Part shown: positions 43,783-52,006 of the stretch, piece after piece
Layout of the letters: the number at the start of each line of letters is the position of its first letter
How positions within the stretch are numbered: the first letter of the stretch is position 1
Assembly: GCF_001984195.1 (NCBI RefSeq)
Contig: NZ_MTQN01000007.1
Coordinates: forward strand, 248,001-312,000
DNA: 64,000 nucleotides
Direction of reading: 5' to 3'
Source: Kribbella sp. ALI-6-A
GTDB taxonomy: Bacteria > Actinomycetota > Actinomycetes > Propionibacteriales > Kribbellaceae
Notes under the pieces: model-generated
The model's database searches: none
Seen by the model: the letters and a program-made list of their open reading frames with translations, nothing else
Told to the model about the DNA's origin: nothing
Made by a program: the position numbers and the translations under genes

Positions 43783-45515
43783 AGCGGGAGCTGCGGTTCG
43801 CGGTCACGGCCGTCCGGCGTCGGCCGGCCGTGCAGCTGGCTGCCTGGTCCGTGCCGGAGATCCTGCCGACCGCCTGCTACGGACTGGCCGTCGCCCACGC
43901 CGCCGACGCGTTTCTCAGCGGCCGGGTGGAGACAGGCCTGGCCTGGCTCGGCGGTCTGCTGGCTGCCGCCGTGCTGGGTGCGATCGGTGCGCGCCAGGTC
44001 TACCGGCGGCTCGGCGAGCTGGTCGAACCGGTGCGTGACGAGCTGGTCGGCAAAGTCGTGGCCGGTGCGCTGGGCAACGCCCGCGCCGACGGTGCCGTCG
44101 CCCGGCTGAACCGGCAGGTGGAGATCGTCCGCGACACCTTCGCCGGGCTGGTCCTGGTGGTGCGGAGCTTCGTCGTCACGGTGATCGGGGTGGTGACCGG
44201 CTTGCTGTCGCTGGATCCCCTGGTCGCGGCGCTCGTCGTACCGCCGTTCCTGCTCGGTTTCCTGCTGTCGTTGGGAGTGCTCGGCCTGGCGGCCGACCGG
44301 GTCCGCGCGTCGTTGCGGGCCGACGAGGACCTCGCCACGGCGGCGGGAATGGTCTTCGCCGGGGTGCGGGACGTGAACGCCACCGGTGCGGAGGGGTTCG
44401 CCGCGCGCCTGGTCGGCGTACCGATCGCTGCACAGGCTGCGGCGGAGAGGTCTCTGGCCAAGGTGGCCGCGCTCCGGACGCTGTGCTTCGCGGTCGGCGG
44501 CTGGGTTCCGCTGGTCGTGCTGCTGGCTGCCGCGCCCTGGCTCACCGGCCGGGGCGTCAGTACGGGAACGCTGCTGGGCGGCATGACGTACGTGCTGCTG
44601 GGGCTGCAACCGGCGCTCAACACCGTGATGTCCGCGCTCGGTGACAGCGGTCTGCGCTACGTGGTGACCCTGGGCCGCATCCTCGACATGAGCAAGGTCC
44701 CGGAGCGCCGGGCACTGGGCCGGATGCCGACCGGGCATCACGTGCGATTGCGGCGAGTGTGCTTCGCCTACGGTCCGGGCGCTGCGCCGGTGCTGCACGA
44801 CCTGGACCTGGTGGTCCGAGATGGCGATCATCTCGCGGTCGTCGGTCCGAGCGGTATCGGCAAGTCGACGCTGGCGGGGGTGATCTGCGGACTGCTGCCG
44901 CCCACCGACGGCAAGGTGCTGCTCGGCGGCGTACCGCCTTCTAGCCTGCAGCCGAGCGACCTGGCCGGCACCCGGGTACTCATTCCCCAGGAGGCCTACG
45001 TCTTCACCGGCACCGTCCTCGACAACCTGACCTATCTGCGGCCGGCGGCCACGCAGGCGCAGGTCCGCGCGGCGACCGAGGCGGTGGGAGCTGCTCGCCT
45101 GGTCGACCGGCTCGGCGGCCTGGAGGCGCCGGTCAGCCCGTCGGAGCTGTCGGCGGGGGAGCGGCAGTTGCTCGCGCTGGCTCGGGCCTACCTGTCACCG
45201 GCGCCCCTGGCCGTACTGGACGAAGCGACCTGCCACCTGGACCCGGAGGCCGAGCGCATCGCCGAAGAGGCCTTCGCGCGCAGACCCGGCAGTCTCGTCG
45301 TGATCGCGCACCGGATCAGCTCCGCGCTGCGGGCACAGCGGATTCTGGTCCTGGACGGCAGCCACGCCACGATCGGCACTCACCAGAGTCTGCTGGCGAC
45401 CAGCCCTCTGTACGCCGACCTGGTCGGTCACTGGACCGGGACGGACGAAGGCGCCGCGCAGCCGGCCGACGACGAGTTCCAGCGGCCGTCCGCTCAGAGC
45501 CAGCCGGCGTCCTGA
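43779..45515 (+). CDS. ABC half-transporter, RamB-like
   Basis: A 578-residue ABC exporter subunit with about six helices (residues 15-300: AVTAVRRRPAVQLAAWSVPEILPTACYG, LVLVVRSFVVTVIGVVTGLLSL, and others) and an ATPase with Walker A GPSGIGKST, Q-loop LIPQEAYVF, signature LSAGERQ and canonical Walker B LAVLDEATCHLD. It overlaps the RamA-like gene by four bases. The last ~20 codons overlap the convergent RamR-like gene by 22 bp, so both proteins share their 3' ends. With the partner it should form the peptide exporter. Confidence 0.9.
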   Translation: MKRELRFAVTAVRRRPAVQLAAWSVPEILPTACYGLAVAHAADAFLSGRVETGLAWLGGLLAAAVLGAIGARQVYRRLGELVEPVRDELVGKVVAGALGNARADGAVARLNRQVEIVRDTFAGLVLVVRSFVVTVIGVVTGLLSLDPLVAALVVPPFLLGFLLSLGVLGLAADRVRASLRADEDLATAAGMVFAGVRDVNATGAEGFAARLVGVPIAAQAAAERSLAKVAALRTLCFAVGGWVPLVVLLAAAPWLTGRGVSTGTLLGGMTYVLLGLQPALNTVMSALGDSGLRYVVTLGRILDMSKVPERRALGRMPTGHHVRLRRVCFAYGPGAAPVLHDLDLVVRDGDHLAVVGPSGIGKSTLAGVICGLLPPTDGKVLLGGVPPSSLQPSDLAGTRVLIPQEAYVFTGTVLDNLTYLRPAATQAQVRAATEAVGAARLVDRLGGLEAPVSPSELSAGERQLLALARAYLSPAPLAVLDEATCHLDPEAERIAEEAFARRPGSLVVIAHRISSALRAQRILVLDGSHATIGTHQSLLATSPLYADLVGHWTGTDEGAAQPADDEFQRPSAQSQPAS

Positions 45516-46096
45516 GCCTTGCGAATCGCCTCGATCCGGCTCCTCGCGCTGGTCTTGCTGAGGATGCGGGACAGGTAGTTCCGTACGGTGCCGGGACTCA
45601 GGCACAAGGTGTGCGCCACCTCCTGCACCGTGGCGCCGGTGCTGATCAGCCGCAGGATCTCGCCCTCACGCTCGGTCAACGGATTGTCACCCGCCCTCAG
45701 CGCCGCCAGGGCCAGGCCGACGTCGAAGACCGGTCTGCCGTCGGCCACCTCGCGGACTGCGTCGACCAGGTCGCCCGGCGACGCGTCGGTCGTCATCACG
45801 CCGACCTTGGGAGACTGCTTCACCACCGACAGTGCGAGTGAGATCGACCCGCCGTCGTCACGTTCGATCAGCATCAGCACGGCGCGCCCGTCGAGGCGGT
45901 CGCACAGCTCCGCCATCCCGATCTCCCCTGGCAGCAGTGGATCGAGCACGACGACGTCAGGACCCCCGGAAACCTCCAGCACCTCGTCGGCACGGTCGAA
46001 CTCCGCGACCACGTTGAGATCGGACTCCCTGCTGAGCACCACGGCCAACGCTCCCCGAACCAGCTTGCCGCGGTGCCCGATGACAACTCGGATCAC
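45494..46096 (-). CDS. RamR-like LuxR-family regulator with degenerate receiver
   Basis: A 200-residue orphan response regulator. The C-terminal HTH is clear (LTEREGEILRLISTGATVQEVAHTLCLSPGTVRNYLSRILSKT, about 138-180). The receiver keeps the phospho-acceptor position (Asp52 in VVVLDPLLPG). The acidic pair at residues 7-8 is Gly-His instead of Asp/Glu, and the conserved Lys after the fourth strand is missing. No kinase gene is next to it. By family and place it should activate the ramCSAB-like operon, as RamR does in Streptomyces, probably without normal phosphorylation. It converges on and overlaps the RamB-like gene. Start: GTG with GGAG just upstream. Confidence 0.87.
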   Translation of the reverse strand: MIRVVIGHRGKLVRGALAVVLSRESDLNVVAEFDRADEVLEVSGGPDVVVLDPLLPGEIGMAELCDRLDGRAVLMLIERDDGGSISLALSVVKQSPKVGVMTTDASPGDLVDAVREVADGRPVFDVGLALAALRAGDNPLTEREGEILRLISTGATVQEVAHTLCLSPGTVRNYLSRILSKTSARSRIEAIRKAQDAGWL

Positions 46097-46114
46097 CGGC
46101 TCCGCCCCCCTGGC

Positions 46115-46133
46115 GAATCACGTGCGCTGATTC
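46115..46133. promoter_or_regulatory. Inverted repeat upstream of the RamR-like gene
   Basis: GAATCA-CGTGCGC-TGATTC, a 6+7+6 inverted repeat 19 bp from the start codon, may be an operator. It contains one of the TCACGT motifs shared with the lanKC upstream region. Confidence 0.35.
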
Positions 46134-46251
46134 CGGAAACCATCAGTCACGTAATGCTGCCGAATCCCCGGAATCGGTCACCGACAGTCTCCATGGAGAA
46201 GTGCACGATGTCATCAGCCCAGCCGATTCTTCCTGCGGCCGGGCGCCGGTG

Positions 46252-46560
46252 TCAGCTCCCGGCGATCCGCGACACCGCGAACAGCAGGATCACCAGCACC
46301 GAGAAGACCCGGATCGCCCGCTGGCCACCCGTCACCACCGGCCAGGACAGGAAGCCCAGCCAGCTCAGCAGCAACGCGAGCAGGATCAGGGCAGGCACCG
46401 CGGCCGGCACCGGAGCGAAGACACCGATCAGCGCCAGCACCAGCGTGATTCCCGGCAACGTCAACTTCGGCATCGCGTGCAGCTTCGCCACGAACGGATA
46501 ACTGGCCTTCGTCACCCGCTGCCGAAGCGGACTCACCGGCTGACTGCTGGAGGAACTCAT
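46252..46560 (-). CDS. Small membrane protein, DUF6703-like
   Basis: A 102-residue protein with a Ser/Pro-rich start, a basic amphipathic stretch (LRQRVTKASYPFVAKLHAMPK), two hydrophobic segments (LTLPGITLVLALIGVFAP and VPALILLALLLSWLGFLSWPV) and a third near the end (AIRVFSVLVILLFAVSRIA). It resembles small actinobacterial membrane proteins annotated DUF6703; the match is by layout and phrase, not by a decisive motif. The function is unknown. Start: ATG at 46560 with a G-rich AGGGAA just before it. Confidence 0.7.
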   Translation of the reverse strand: MSSSSSQPVSPLRQRVTKASYPFVAKLHAMPKLTLPGITLVLALIGVFAPVPAAVPALILLALLLSWLGFLSWPVVTGGQRAIRVFSVLVILLFAVSRIAGS

Positions 46561-46622
46561 TTCCCTATTGTTCCAGCACCCGTGCCCTCGACGGAAAACC
46601 TCGGTCCTGCCGGGCCGGCGGA

Positions 46623-47390
46623 TCAGCGGGATCCGGCGGTCTTGGCGGCGGTGGCCAGGATGTGGCGGGTGCGTTCGCGCAGCAGTTGGTGCGTGCGGTC
46701 GTAGTGGTTGCGCGGATGCCACGCCATGCCGATGGTGACCGGTGGCAGTACCAGCGGGATCGGGAACGTGCGCAGCCCGAGTGCCTTCAGCATGGACAGT
46801 CCCAGCCTGGCCGGGGCGACGCTGACGACGCCGGTCTCGTGGGCCAGGAACAACGCGGTCGCGAAGCTGGGCACCACAGCGACCGTACGCCGGCTCAGGC
46901 CGAGCTCGGCGAGTTGCTCGTCGATCGGTCCGTGGGCCCGGCCGCGTCGCGACACCACGACGTGATCGGCGGCGGCGAACCGCCGCGGGGTGACGGTTTT
47001 GGCCTTCAGACAGGGATGTCCTGGCCGCGCGACGCCGATCAGGGTCTCGGTCAGCAGGGTTTCGGTGTGGATCTCCGGATCGCCCGGACGGACGGCCCCG
47101 ACCTCCAGATCCACCAGGCCTTCGCGCAGCGCCGGGGTGTCCTGAAGGGTCTCGGGCCGCAGCCGCAGTGAGATGCCCGGCGCCTGGACCCGCAGATCGT
47201 CGATGAGGGACGGGACGAAGGTCGTGGACAGCATGTCGCTGACCTGGAGGTCGAAGGTGCGCACCGTGGTGCGCGGGTCGGCGGTGTCCGGTGGTGCGAA
47301 CAGCGCTCGCGCGCGAGCGGCGACCGCGTGCACCTCACTGCGCAGTTCGAGGGCGCGGGGCGTCGGAACCAGGTCGCGTGGGACCGGGGC
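46623..47390 (-). pseudogene. LysR-family regulator lacking its DNA-binding domain
   Basis: The frame reads as the effector-binding domain of a LysR regulator, beginning inside the linker with RDLVPTPRALELRSEVHAVAARARALF and continuing with VSDMLSTTFVPSLIDDL to the C-terminus. The winged-helix N-terminus is absent. In-frame sequence stops at a TAA (47391-47393), only 11 bp from the next gene's start, so the DNA-binding end was deleted. An in-frame GTG at 47333 could still express a 236-residue effector domain. Best called a remnant. Confidence 0.78.
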
Positions 47391-47391
47391 T

Positions 47392-47397
47392 TAGGGT
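47392..47397 (+). promoter_or_regulatory. Candidate -10 box of the ABM gene (leaderless)
   Basis: TAGGGT sits six bases before the GTG at 47404, with no ribosome site. It lies right at the point where the LysR remnant breaks off. Confidence 0.45.
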
Positions 47398-47403
47398 GAC
47401 GGG

Positions 47404-47697
47404 GTGTTCGTGGTGATCAGGTTCAAGGTGGGGGAGTCGGCTCAGGGGGAGTTCGCCGAGCGGCTGGCGGCGGCTGTGGAGGTGTTGTCGCGGCAGAAGG
47501 GGTTCGTGGCGGCGCGGACCGGGCGGAACGTGGACGACCCGGAGTTGCTCGCGCTGAGCATGGAGTGGGAGAACGTCGGCAGCTACCGGCGCGCGCTGTC
47601 GCCGTACGAGGTGAAGATGGTGGCGGTGCCGCTGCTGTCGCAGGCGGTCGACGAGCCGACGGCCTACGAGTCGCTGGAGCCCGCTCACCTGCCGTAG
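47404..47697 (+). CDS. Antibiotic biosynthesis monooxygenase-type (ABM) domain protein
   Basis: A 97-residue dimeric alpha/beta-barrel (ABM/DabA-like) protein. The pattern VVIRFKVGESAQGEFAERLAAAVEVLSRQKGFVAARTGRNVDDPELLALSMEWENVGSYRRALSP fits the ferredoxin-like fold with strands ending in Trp-Glu and a conserved helix. Members range from quinol monooxygenases to simple ligand-binding or degradation proteins; no catalytic residues point to one. The start is GTG in a leaderless layout. glyQS begins 90 bp after its stop. Confidence 0.8.
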   Translation: MFVVIRFKVGESAQGEFAERLAAAVEVLSRQKGFVAARTGRNVDDPELLALSMEWENVGSYRRALSPYEVKMVAVPLLSQAVDEPTAYESLEPAHLP

Positions 47698-47787
47698 CAG
47701 GTACCTTGCGGATGCGACGTGGAGGACCCCGGGCCGTTAGCCTGGACCCTTCCGTTCCACCACCTGTGTCTTTACTGGAGTCGAAAA

Positions 47788-49173
47788 GTGCCCGTGGATA
47801 CCGTCGATGCCGTCGTCAGCCTCAGCAAGCGCCGGGGCTTCGTCTACCCGTGCGGCGAGATCTACGGCGGCACCCGGTCGGCGTGGGACTACGGACCGCT
47901 CGGTGTCGAGCTGAAGAACAACGTGCGCAACCAGTGGTGGCGCGCGATGGTGACGAGCCGTGACGACGTGGTCGGTCTGGACTCCTCGGTGATCCTGCCG
48001 ACCAAGGTCTGGGAGGCCTCGGGGCACCTGTCGGAGTTCGTCGACCCGCTGACCGAGTGCCAGTCGTGCCACAAGCGGTTCCGTGACGACCACCTGCGCG
48101 AGGACTTCGCCCGGCGCAAGAACAAGGACGCCGACGAGGTCAAGCTGGCCGAGATCGCCTGCCCGAACTGCGGCAACAAGGGCACTTTCACCGAGCCGCG
48201 AATGTTCAACGGGCTGCTGAAGACCTACCTCGGCCCGGTCGAGTCCGAGGAAGGGCTGCACTACCTGCGCCCGGAGACCGCCCAGGGCATCTTCGTCAAC
48301 TTCGCCAACGTGATGGGCACCGCGCGCAAGAAGCCGCCGTTCGGTATCGCCCAGGTCGGCAAGAGCTTCCGCAACGAGATCACCCCGGGCAACTTCATCT
48401 TCCGGACCCGGGAGTTCGAGCAGATGGAGATGGAGTTCTTCGTCGCCCCGGGCTCGGACGAGGACTGGCACGAGTACTGGCTGAAGACCCGCTGGGACTG
48501 GTACACCGGCCTCGGTCTCAACCCCGACAACATGCGCTTCTACGAGCACCCGAAGGAGAAGCTCAGCCACTACTCCAAGCGCACGGTCGACATCGAGTAC
48601 AAGTTCAACTTCGGCGGCAAGGACTTCGACGAGCTCGAGGGCATCGCGAACCGGACCGACTTCGACCTGTCCACGCACAGCAAGCACTCCGGCGCCGACC
48701 TGTCCTACTTCGACCAGGAGAAGGGCGAGCGCTGGACGCCGTACGTGATCGAGCCGGCGGCCGGCCTGACCCGCAACGTGCTGGCGTTCCTGCTCGACGC
48801 CTACACCGAGGACGAGGCGCCGAACGCCAAGGGTGGCGTCGACAAGCGGACCGTGCTGCGCTTCGACCCGCGGCTGGCGCCGGTCAAGGCGGCCGTGCTG
48901 CCACTGTCGCGCAACGCCGACCTGTCGCCGAAGGCGAAGGACCTGGCCGCCGAGCTGCGTCAGGCCTGGAACGTCGACTTCGACGACGCCGGCGCGATCG
49001 GCCGGCGCTACCGCCGCCAGGACGAGATCGGTACGCCGTACTGCATCACCGTCGACTTCGACACGCTCGAGGACCACGCGGTGACGATCCGCGAGCGCGA
49101 CTCGATGAAGCAGGAGCGGGTCGCCCTGACCGAGGTCACCGGGTACCTGGCCCAGCGCCTGGTGGGTTGCTGA
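47788..49173 (+). CDS. glyQS: Glycyl-tRNA synthetase
   Basis: A 461-residue class II glycyl-tRNA synthetase of the alpha2 type, which charges tRNA-Gly. Landmarks: the N-terminal [35 protein letters not shown], motif 2 region [27 protein letters not shown], a small Cys-rich insert (CQSCHKRF and CPNCGNKG) that binds zinc, motif 3 [19 protein letters not shown], and an anticodon-binding domain from [17 protein letters not shown]. Start: GTG at 47788 with GGAG eight bases upstream; GTG at 47794 is the alternative. It is followed two bases later by a lipoprotein gene. Confidence 0.95.
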   Translation: MPVDTVDAVVSLSKRRGFVYPCGEIYGGTRSAWDYGPLGVELKNNVRNQWWRAMVTSRDDVVGLDSSVILPTKVWEASGHLSEFVDPLTECQSCHKRFRDDHLREDFARRKNKDADEVKLAEIACPNCGNKGTFTEPRMFNGLLKTYLGPVESEEGLHYLRPETAQGIFVNFANVMGTARKKPPFGIAQVGKSFRNEITPGNFIFRTREFEQMEMEFFVAPGSDEDWHEYWLKTRWDWYTGLGLNPDNMRFYEHPKEKLSHYSKRTVDIEYKFNFGGKDFDELEGIANRTDFDLSTHSKHSGADLSYFDQEKGERWTPYVIEPAAGLTRNVLAFLLDAYTEDEAPNAKGGVDKRTVLRFDPRLAPVKAAVLPLSRNADLSPKAKDLAAELRQAWNVDFDDAGAIGRRYRRQDEIGTPYCITVDFDTLEDHAVTIRERDSMKQERVALTEVTGYLAQRLVGC

Positions 49174-49175
49174 CG

Positions 49176-49838
49176 ATGCGGGTCCGGATGGTGCTGGGGG
49201 TCGCGGCAGTCGGTGTGCTCGTGCTGTCCGGTTGTTCCGACACACCGTCGGACGATCAGGCAAGCAGTACGCCGCCGCCGTCCGCGCCGTCCGCCGGTCC
49301 GACCAGCGCTCCGATCCCGACGCCGTCGACGCCCTCGCTGACCCCGCTGCCGATGCCGTCGAAGCCGTGGCCGACCCCGAAGGTGACCGGTACGCCGGAC
49401 GACGACGCCCCGCTGGCGAACCGGATCCGCTTCGCGATCGCCAAGCAGGTCCAGGTCGCCGCCGGCCGCGCCGCGACCACCAAGGTGACCTGCCCGGGCA
49501 TCGACGAGGCCGACCAGCCGGGCACGCACACGCTGACCTGCACGGTGACCTACGCGGGCAAGACCTTCACCGGTCAGCTCACCGTCGAGGCCAAGCAGTA
49601 CAGCGCGACGTACAAGTTCACCTCGGAGTCGGTCGCGATCGTGAAGCCGAAGGTCGTCGACGCCGTGCAGCGGGCGGCGTCGGGCGCCGCGAAGGTGACC
49701 TGCACAATGGATGACGTGACCGTCGTCAAGCACACCGCGCAGGGCATCGCCTGCGACGTGACCACCGTCGGCAACGCCGTCCAGCCGTACCGGGCGCGGA
49801 TCTCCGGCAACGGCCAGGTCCTGGTGGCCAAGGCGTAA
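49176..49838 (+). CDS. DUF4333-type lipoprotein
   Basis: A 220-residue lipoprotein. The signal VRMVLGVAAVGVLVLSGC gives the lipobox, and a long Pro/Ser/Thr linker follows to about residue 75. Two related domains then appear, each with a pair of cysteines: VTCPGIDEADQPGTHTLTCTV (about 105-125) and VTCTMDDVTVVKHTAQGIACDV (about 170-192). The CPxxx-G-x-CTV form is that of DUF4333, a small secreted domain of mycobacteria and relatives whose role is unknown. ATG two bases after the glyQS stop. Confidence 0.8.
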   Translation: MRVRMVLGVAAVGVLVLSGCSDTPSDDQASSTPPPSAPSAGPTSAPIPTPSTPSLTPLPMPSKPWPTPKVTGTPDDDAPLANRIRFAIAKQVQVAAGRAATTKVTCPGIDEADQPGTHTLTCTVTYAGKTFTGQLTVEAKQYSATYKFTSESVAIVKPKVVDAVQRAASGAAKVTCTMDDVTVVKHTAQGIACDVTTVGNAVQPYRARISGNGQVLVAKA

Positions 49839-49840
49839 CT

Positions 49841-50998
49841 GTGTCTACTCTCTCCCCACCCCACCACCCCGGTCAGGTGCTGAAGCTCGGCAACCTCACC
49901 ATCGACACCCCCGTCGTGCTCGCGCCGATGGCCGGGATCACCAACGCGGCGTACCGGCGGCTGTGCGCGGAGCAGGGCGCGGGCCTGTACGTGTGCGAGA
50001 TGATCACCTCGCGCGGCATCGTCGAGGGCGACCAGAAGTCGCTCGACATGCTCACCTTCGACGAGCGCGAGACGGTCCGCTCGGTCCAGCTGTACGGCGT
50101 CGACCCGGTCTACATCGGCCGCGCGGTCGAGCTGCTGTGCTCCGAGTACGGCGTCGCGCACATCGACCTGAACTTCGGCTGCCCGGTCCCGAAGGTGACC
50201 CGCAAGGGCGGTGGCGCCGCGCTGCCGTGGAAGCGCAACCTGCTCGGCGCGATCCTGCAGTCGGCGGTGAAGGCGGCCACGCCGTACGACGTACCGGTGA
50301 CGATGAAGACCCGGATCGGGATCGACAGCGACCACCAGACCTACCTGGACGCCGGGCGGATCGCCGAGGAGTCCGGCGCGGCCGCGATCGGGCTGCACGG
50401 GCGGACGGCGGCGCAGGCGTACTCGGGTCAGGCCGACTGGACGAAGATCGCCGAGCTGGTCGAGCACGTGACCATCCCGGTGCTCGGCAACGGCGACATC
50501 TGGGAGGCCTCGGACGCGCTCCGGATGGTCGAGGAGACCGGGTGCGCCGGGGTGATCGTGGGCCGGGGATGCCTCGGCCGGCCGTGGTTGTTCCGCGACC
50601 TCGCGGTCGCGTTCGCCGGGGGCGAGGCGCTGAACCTGCCGACGCTGGGTGAGGTCGCGACGGTGATGCGCCGGCACGGTGAGCTGCTCGCGGGGCTGAT
50701 GGGCGAGCAGCGCGGGCTGCGGGACTTCCGCAAGCACGTCCCGTGGTACCTGAAGGGCTTCCCGGCCGGCGGCGAGCTGCGCGCCGCGCTCGGCATGGTC
50801 GACTCGCTGGACCGGCTGGACGAGTTGCTCGCCCAGCTCGACCCGTCCGCCCCGTTCCCCGTCGCCGAGCTCGGCGCTCCTCGCGGTCGTCAGGGTTCAC
50901 CTCGCGACCACGTCGTTCTTCCGCACGGCTGGCTCGACGACACCGACGGCCTGAACACCGACCTGGCCGACGCCGAGATCGGCGTCTCCGGCGGCTGA
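49841..50998 (+). CDS. dus: tRNA-dihydrouridine synthase (DusB-like)
   Basis: A 385-residue FMN-dependent tRNA-dihydrouridine synthase that reduces uridines in the tRNA D-loop. Landmarks: VVLAPMAGITNAAYRRLC, VQLYGVDPVYIGRAVELL, the catalytic-Cys stretch HIDLNFGCPVPKVTRKGGGAAL, MKTRIGIDSDH, IGLHGRTAAQAYSGQADW and GNGDIWEASDALRMVEETGCAGVIVGRG, all in TIM-barrel order, then a helical tRNA-binding domain. The extra C-terminal ~50 residues, after FPVAELG, are variable. GTG start, two bases after the lipoprotein stop; glyQS, the lipoprotein gene and dus form an operon. Confidence 0.94.
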   Translation: MSTLSPPHHPGQVLKLGNLTIDTPVVLAPMAGITNAAYRRLCAEQGAGLYVCEMITSRGIVEGDQKSLDMLTFDERETVRSVQLYGVDPVYIGRAVELLCSEYGVAHIDLNFGCPVPKVTRKGGGAALPWKRNLLGAILQSAVKAATPYDVPVTMKTRIGIDSDHQTYLDAGRIAEESGAAAIGLHGRTAAQAYSGQADWTKIAELVEHVTIPVLGNGDIWEASDALRMVEETGCAGVIVGRGCLGRPWLFRDLAVAFAGGEALNLPTLGEVATVMRRHGELLAGLMGEQRGLRDFRKHVPWYLKGFPAGGELRAALGMVDSLDRLDELLAQLDPSAPFPVAELGAPRGRQGSPRDHVVLPHGWLDDTDGLNTDLADAEIGVSGG

Positions 50999-51088
50999 GC
51001 CGGACCGAACTCAGCCGAAGCAGCCGGTCCTGCGGAGATGGTTGGTCGCGGTCCGGTGACGGTTCCGCTTGATGCCTAGAGCAACTAA

Positions 51089-51916
51089 TTACCCGGCTTG
51101 GGCCCGGAGATGCTCGAGCACCACGGGATCCAGCTGACCGGCGACGAGCCGCTCCTCGAAGTTCTCCGTCCCGGCCCAGGCATCCAGGGCATCGGCGAGC
51201 GGTGCGGTGTAGCCGAGCCGGCCGAGCAGGTCGGTGACCTCGTCGGCGAGTGCGCCCTCCAGCGGCAGCAGCTTGTCCGGGTCGGGCTCGCCGAAGTACA
51301 GCTCGTGCAGAGCGAGCAGTCGCCCCAGTTCCTCGACGGGATTGCGATGGTCGTCCACGCGCAGATCGATCGCGAGGTCCAGCACCCCGCCGTACGCCGC
51401 TGCGGCGCGCCAGACCCGGAGCGCGGCGCTCTGCCGTCCGCGCCGATCACCGCCCGCGCGGTCGCCGGCCGTCAGCGCCTCCAGCAGGCGACGCTCGAAC
51501 GGCTCGTCGGCACGGTTGCGCCAAGCGTCCGCCATGGCCTGTACGACGTCCGGGCCGGCCAAAATGTTGCCCTGGACGGCGAATCCGTCCCCGGCCTGGC
51601 CGCCGGCCCAGTCCATGCACTCCGGACCGGTGAAGGTCGCGCCCCGGCCCGCGGCGTCGACCACACCGACCTGGCGGCTGTCGCGCCCGTCGTCGGAGCC
51701 GGTGAGCCGCGCGACCACCTCGTCGGCGGGCAGACCTGCCGCGAGCAGTTCGAGGCCGTCCGGGCCGTAGGAGAGGTTCGCCGCGGCCTGGGTCGCGACC
51801 GCGCCCGCACCGGCGCGTCCCCACGGCACGAGCGCGCCGACCGCCAGGAACTTCGAGGCCACCGCGACACCCCACGACGCCGACTCCACGTCGTACGCCA
51901 CGATCGAGAACGTCAT
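51089..51916 (-). CDS. DUF1028 (putative Ntn-hydrolase) protein
   Basis: A 275-residue DUF1028 protein. The family opens MTFSIVAYDVESASWGVAVASKFLAVGALVPWGRAGAGAVATQA and has the GxQAGDGFAVQGNILAG region. DUF1028 is an Ntn-hydrolase-like fold whose first residues are thought to be the catalytic Thr or Ser after processing; the enzyme activity is unproven. The C-terminal third (RRGRQSAALRVW, LAIDLRVDDHRNPVEELGRLLALHELYFGEPD) is the typical peptidoglycan-binding-like tail of longer members. Read away from the LigD gene; the frame extends upstream over that gene, but the family starts at the ATG at 51916. Confidence 0.85.
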   Translation of the reverse strand: MTFSIVAYDVESASWGVAVASKFLAVGALVPWGRAGAGAVATQAAANLSYGPDGLELLAAGLPADEVVARLTGSDDGRDSRQVGVVDAAGRGATFTGPECMDWAGGQAGDGFAVQGNILAGPDVVQAMADAWRNRADEPFERRLLEALTAGDRAGGDRRGRQSAALRVWRAAAAYGGVLDLAIDLRVDDHRNPVEELGRLLALHELYFGEPDPDKLLPLEGALADEVTDLLGRLGYTAPLADALDAWAGTENFEERLVAGQLDPVVLEHLRAQAG

Positions 51917-51993
51917 CGTCCACTCCCTCTGTCGACTCACCGGACCTGGGCCGCGGAACTCGTCGGGTAGACGCTGTTCGGCCGTCCGCAGTC

Positions 51994-51999
51994 TAGGCT
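51994..51999 (+). promoter_or_regulatory. Candidate -10 box of the LigD-polymerase gene (leaderless)
   Basis: TAGGCT sits seven bases before the ATG at 52007, with no ribosome site. Confidence 0.45.
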
Positions 52000-52006
52000 C
52001 AACCCC

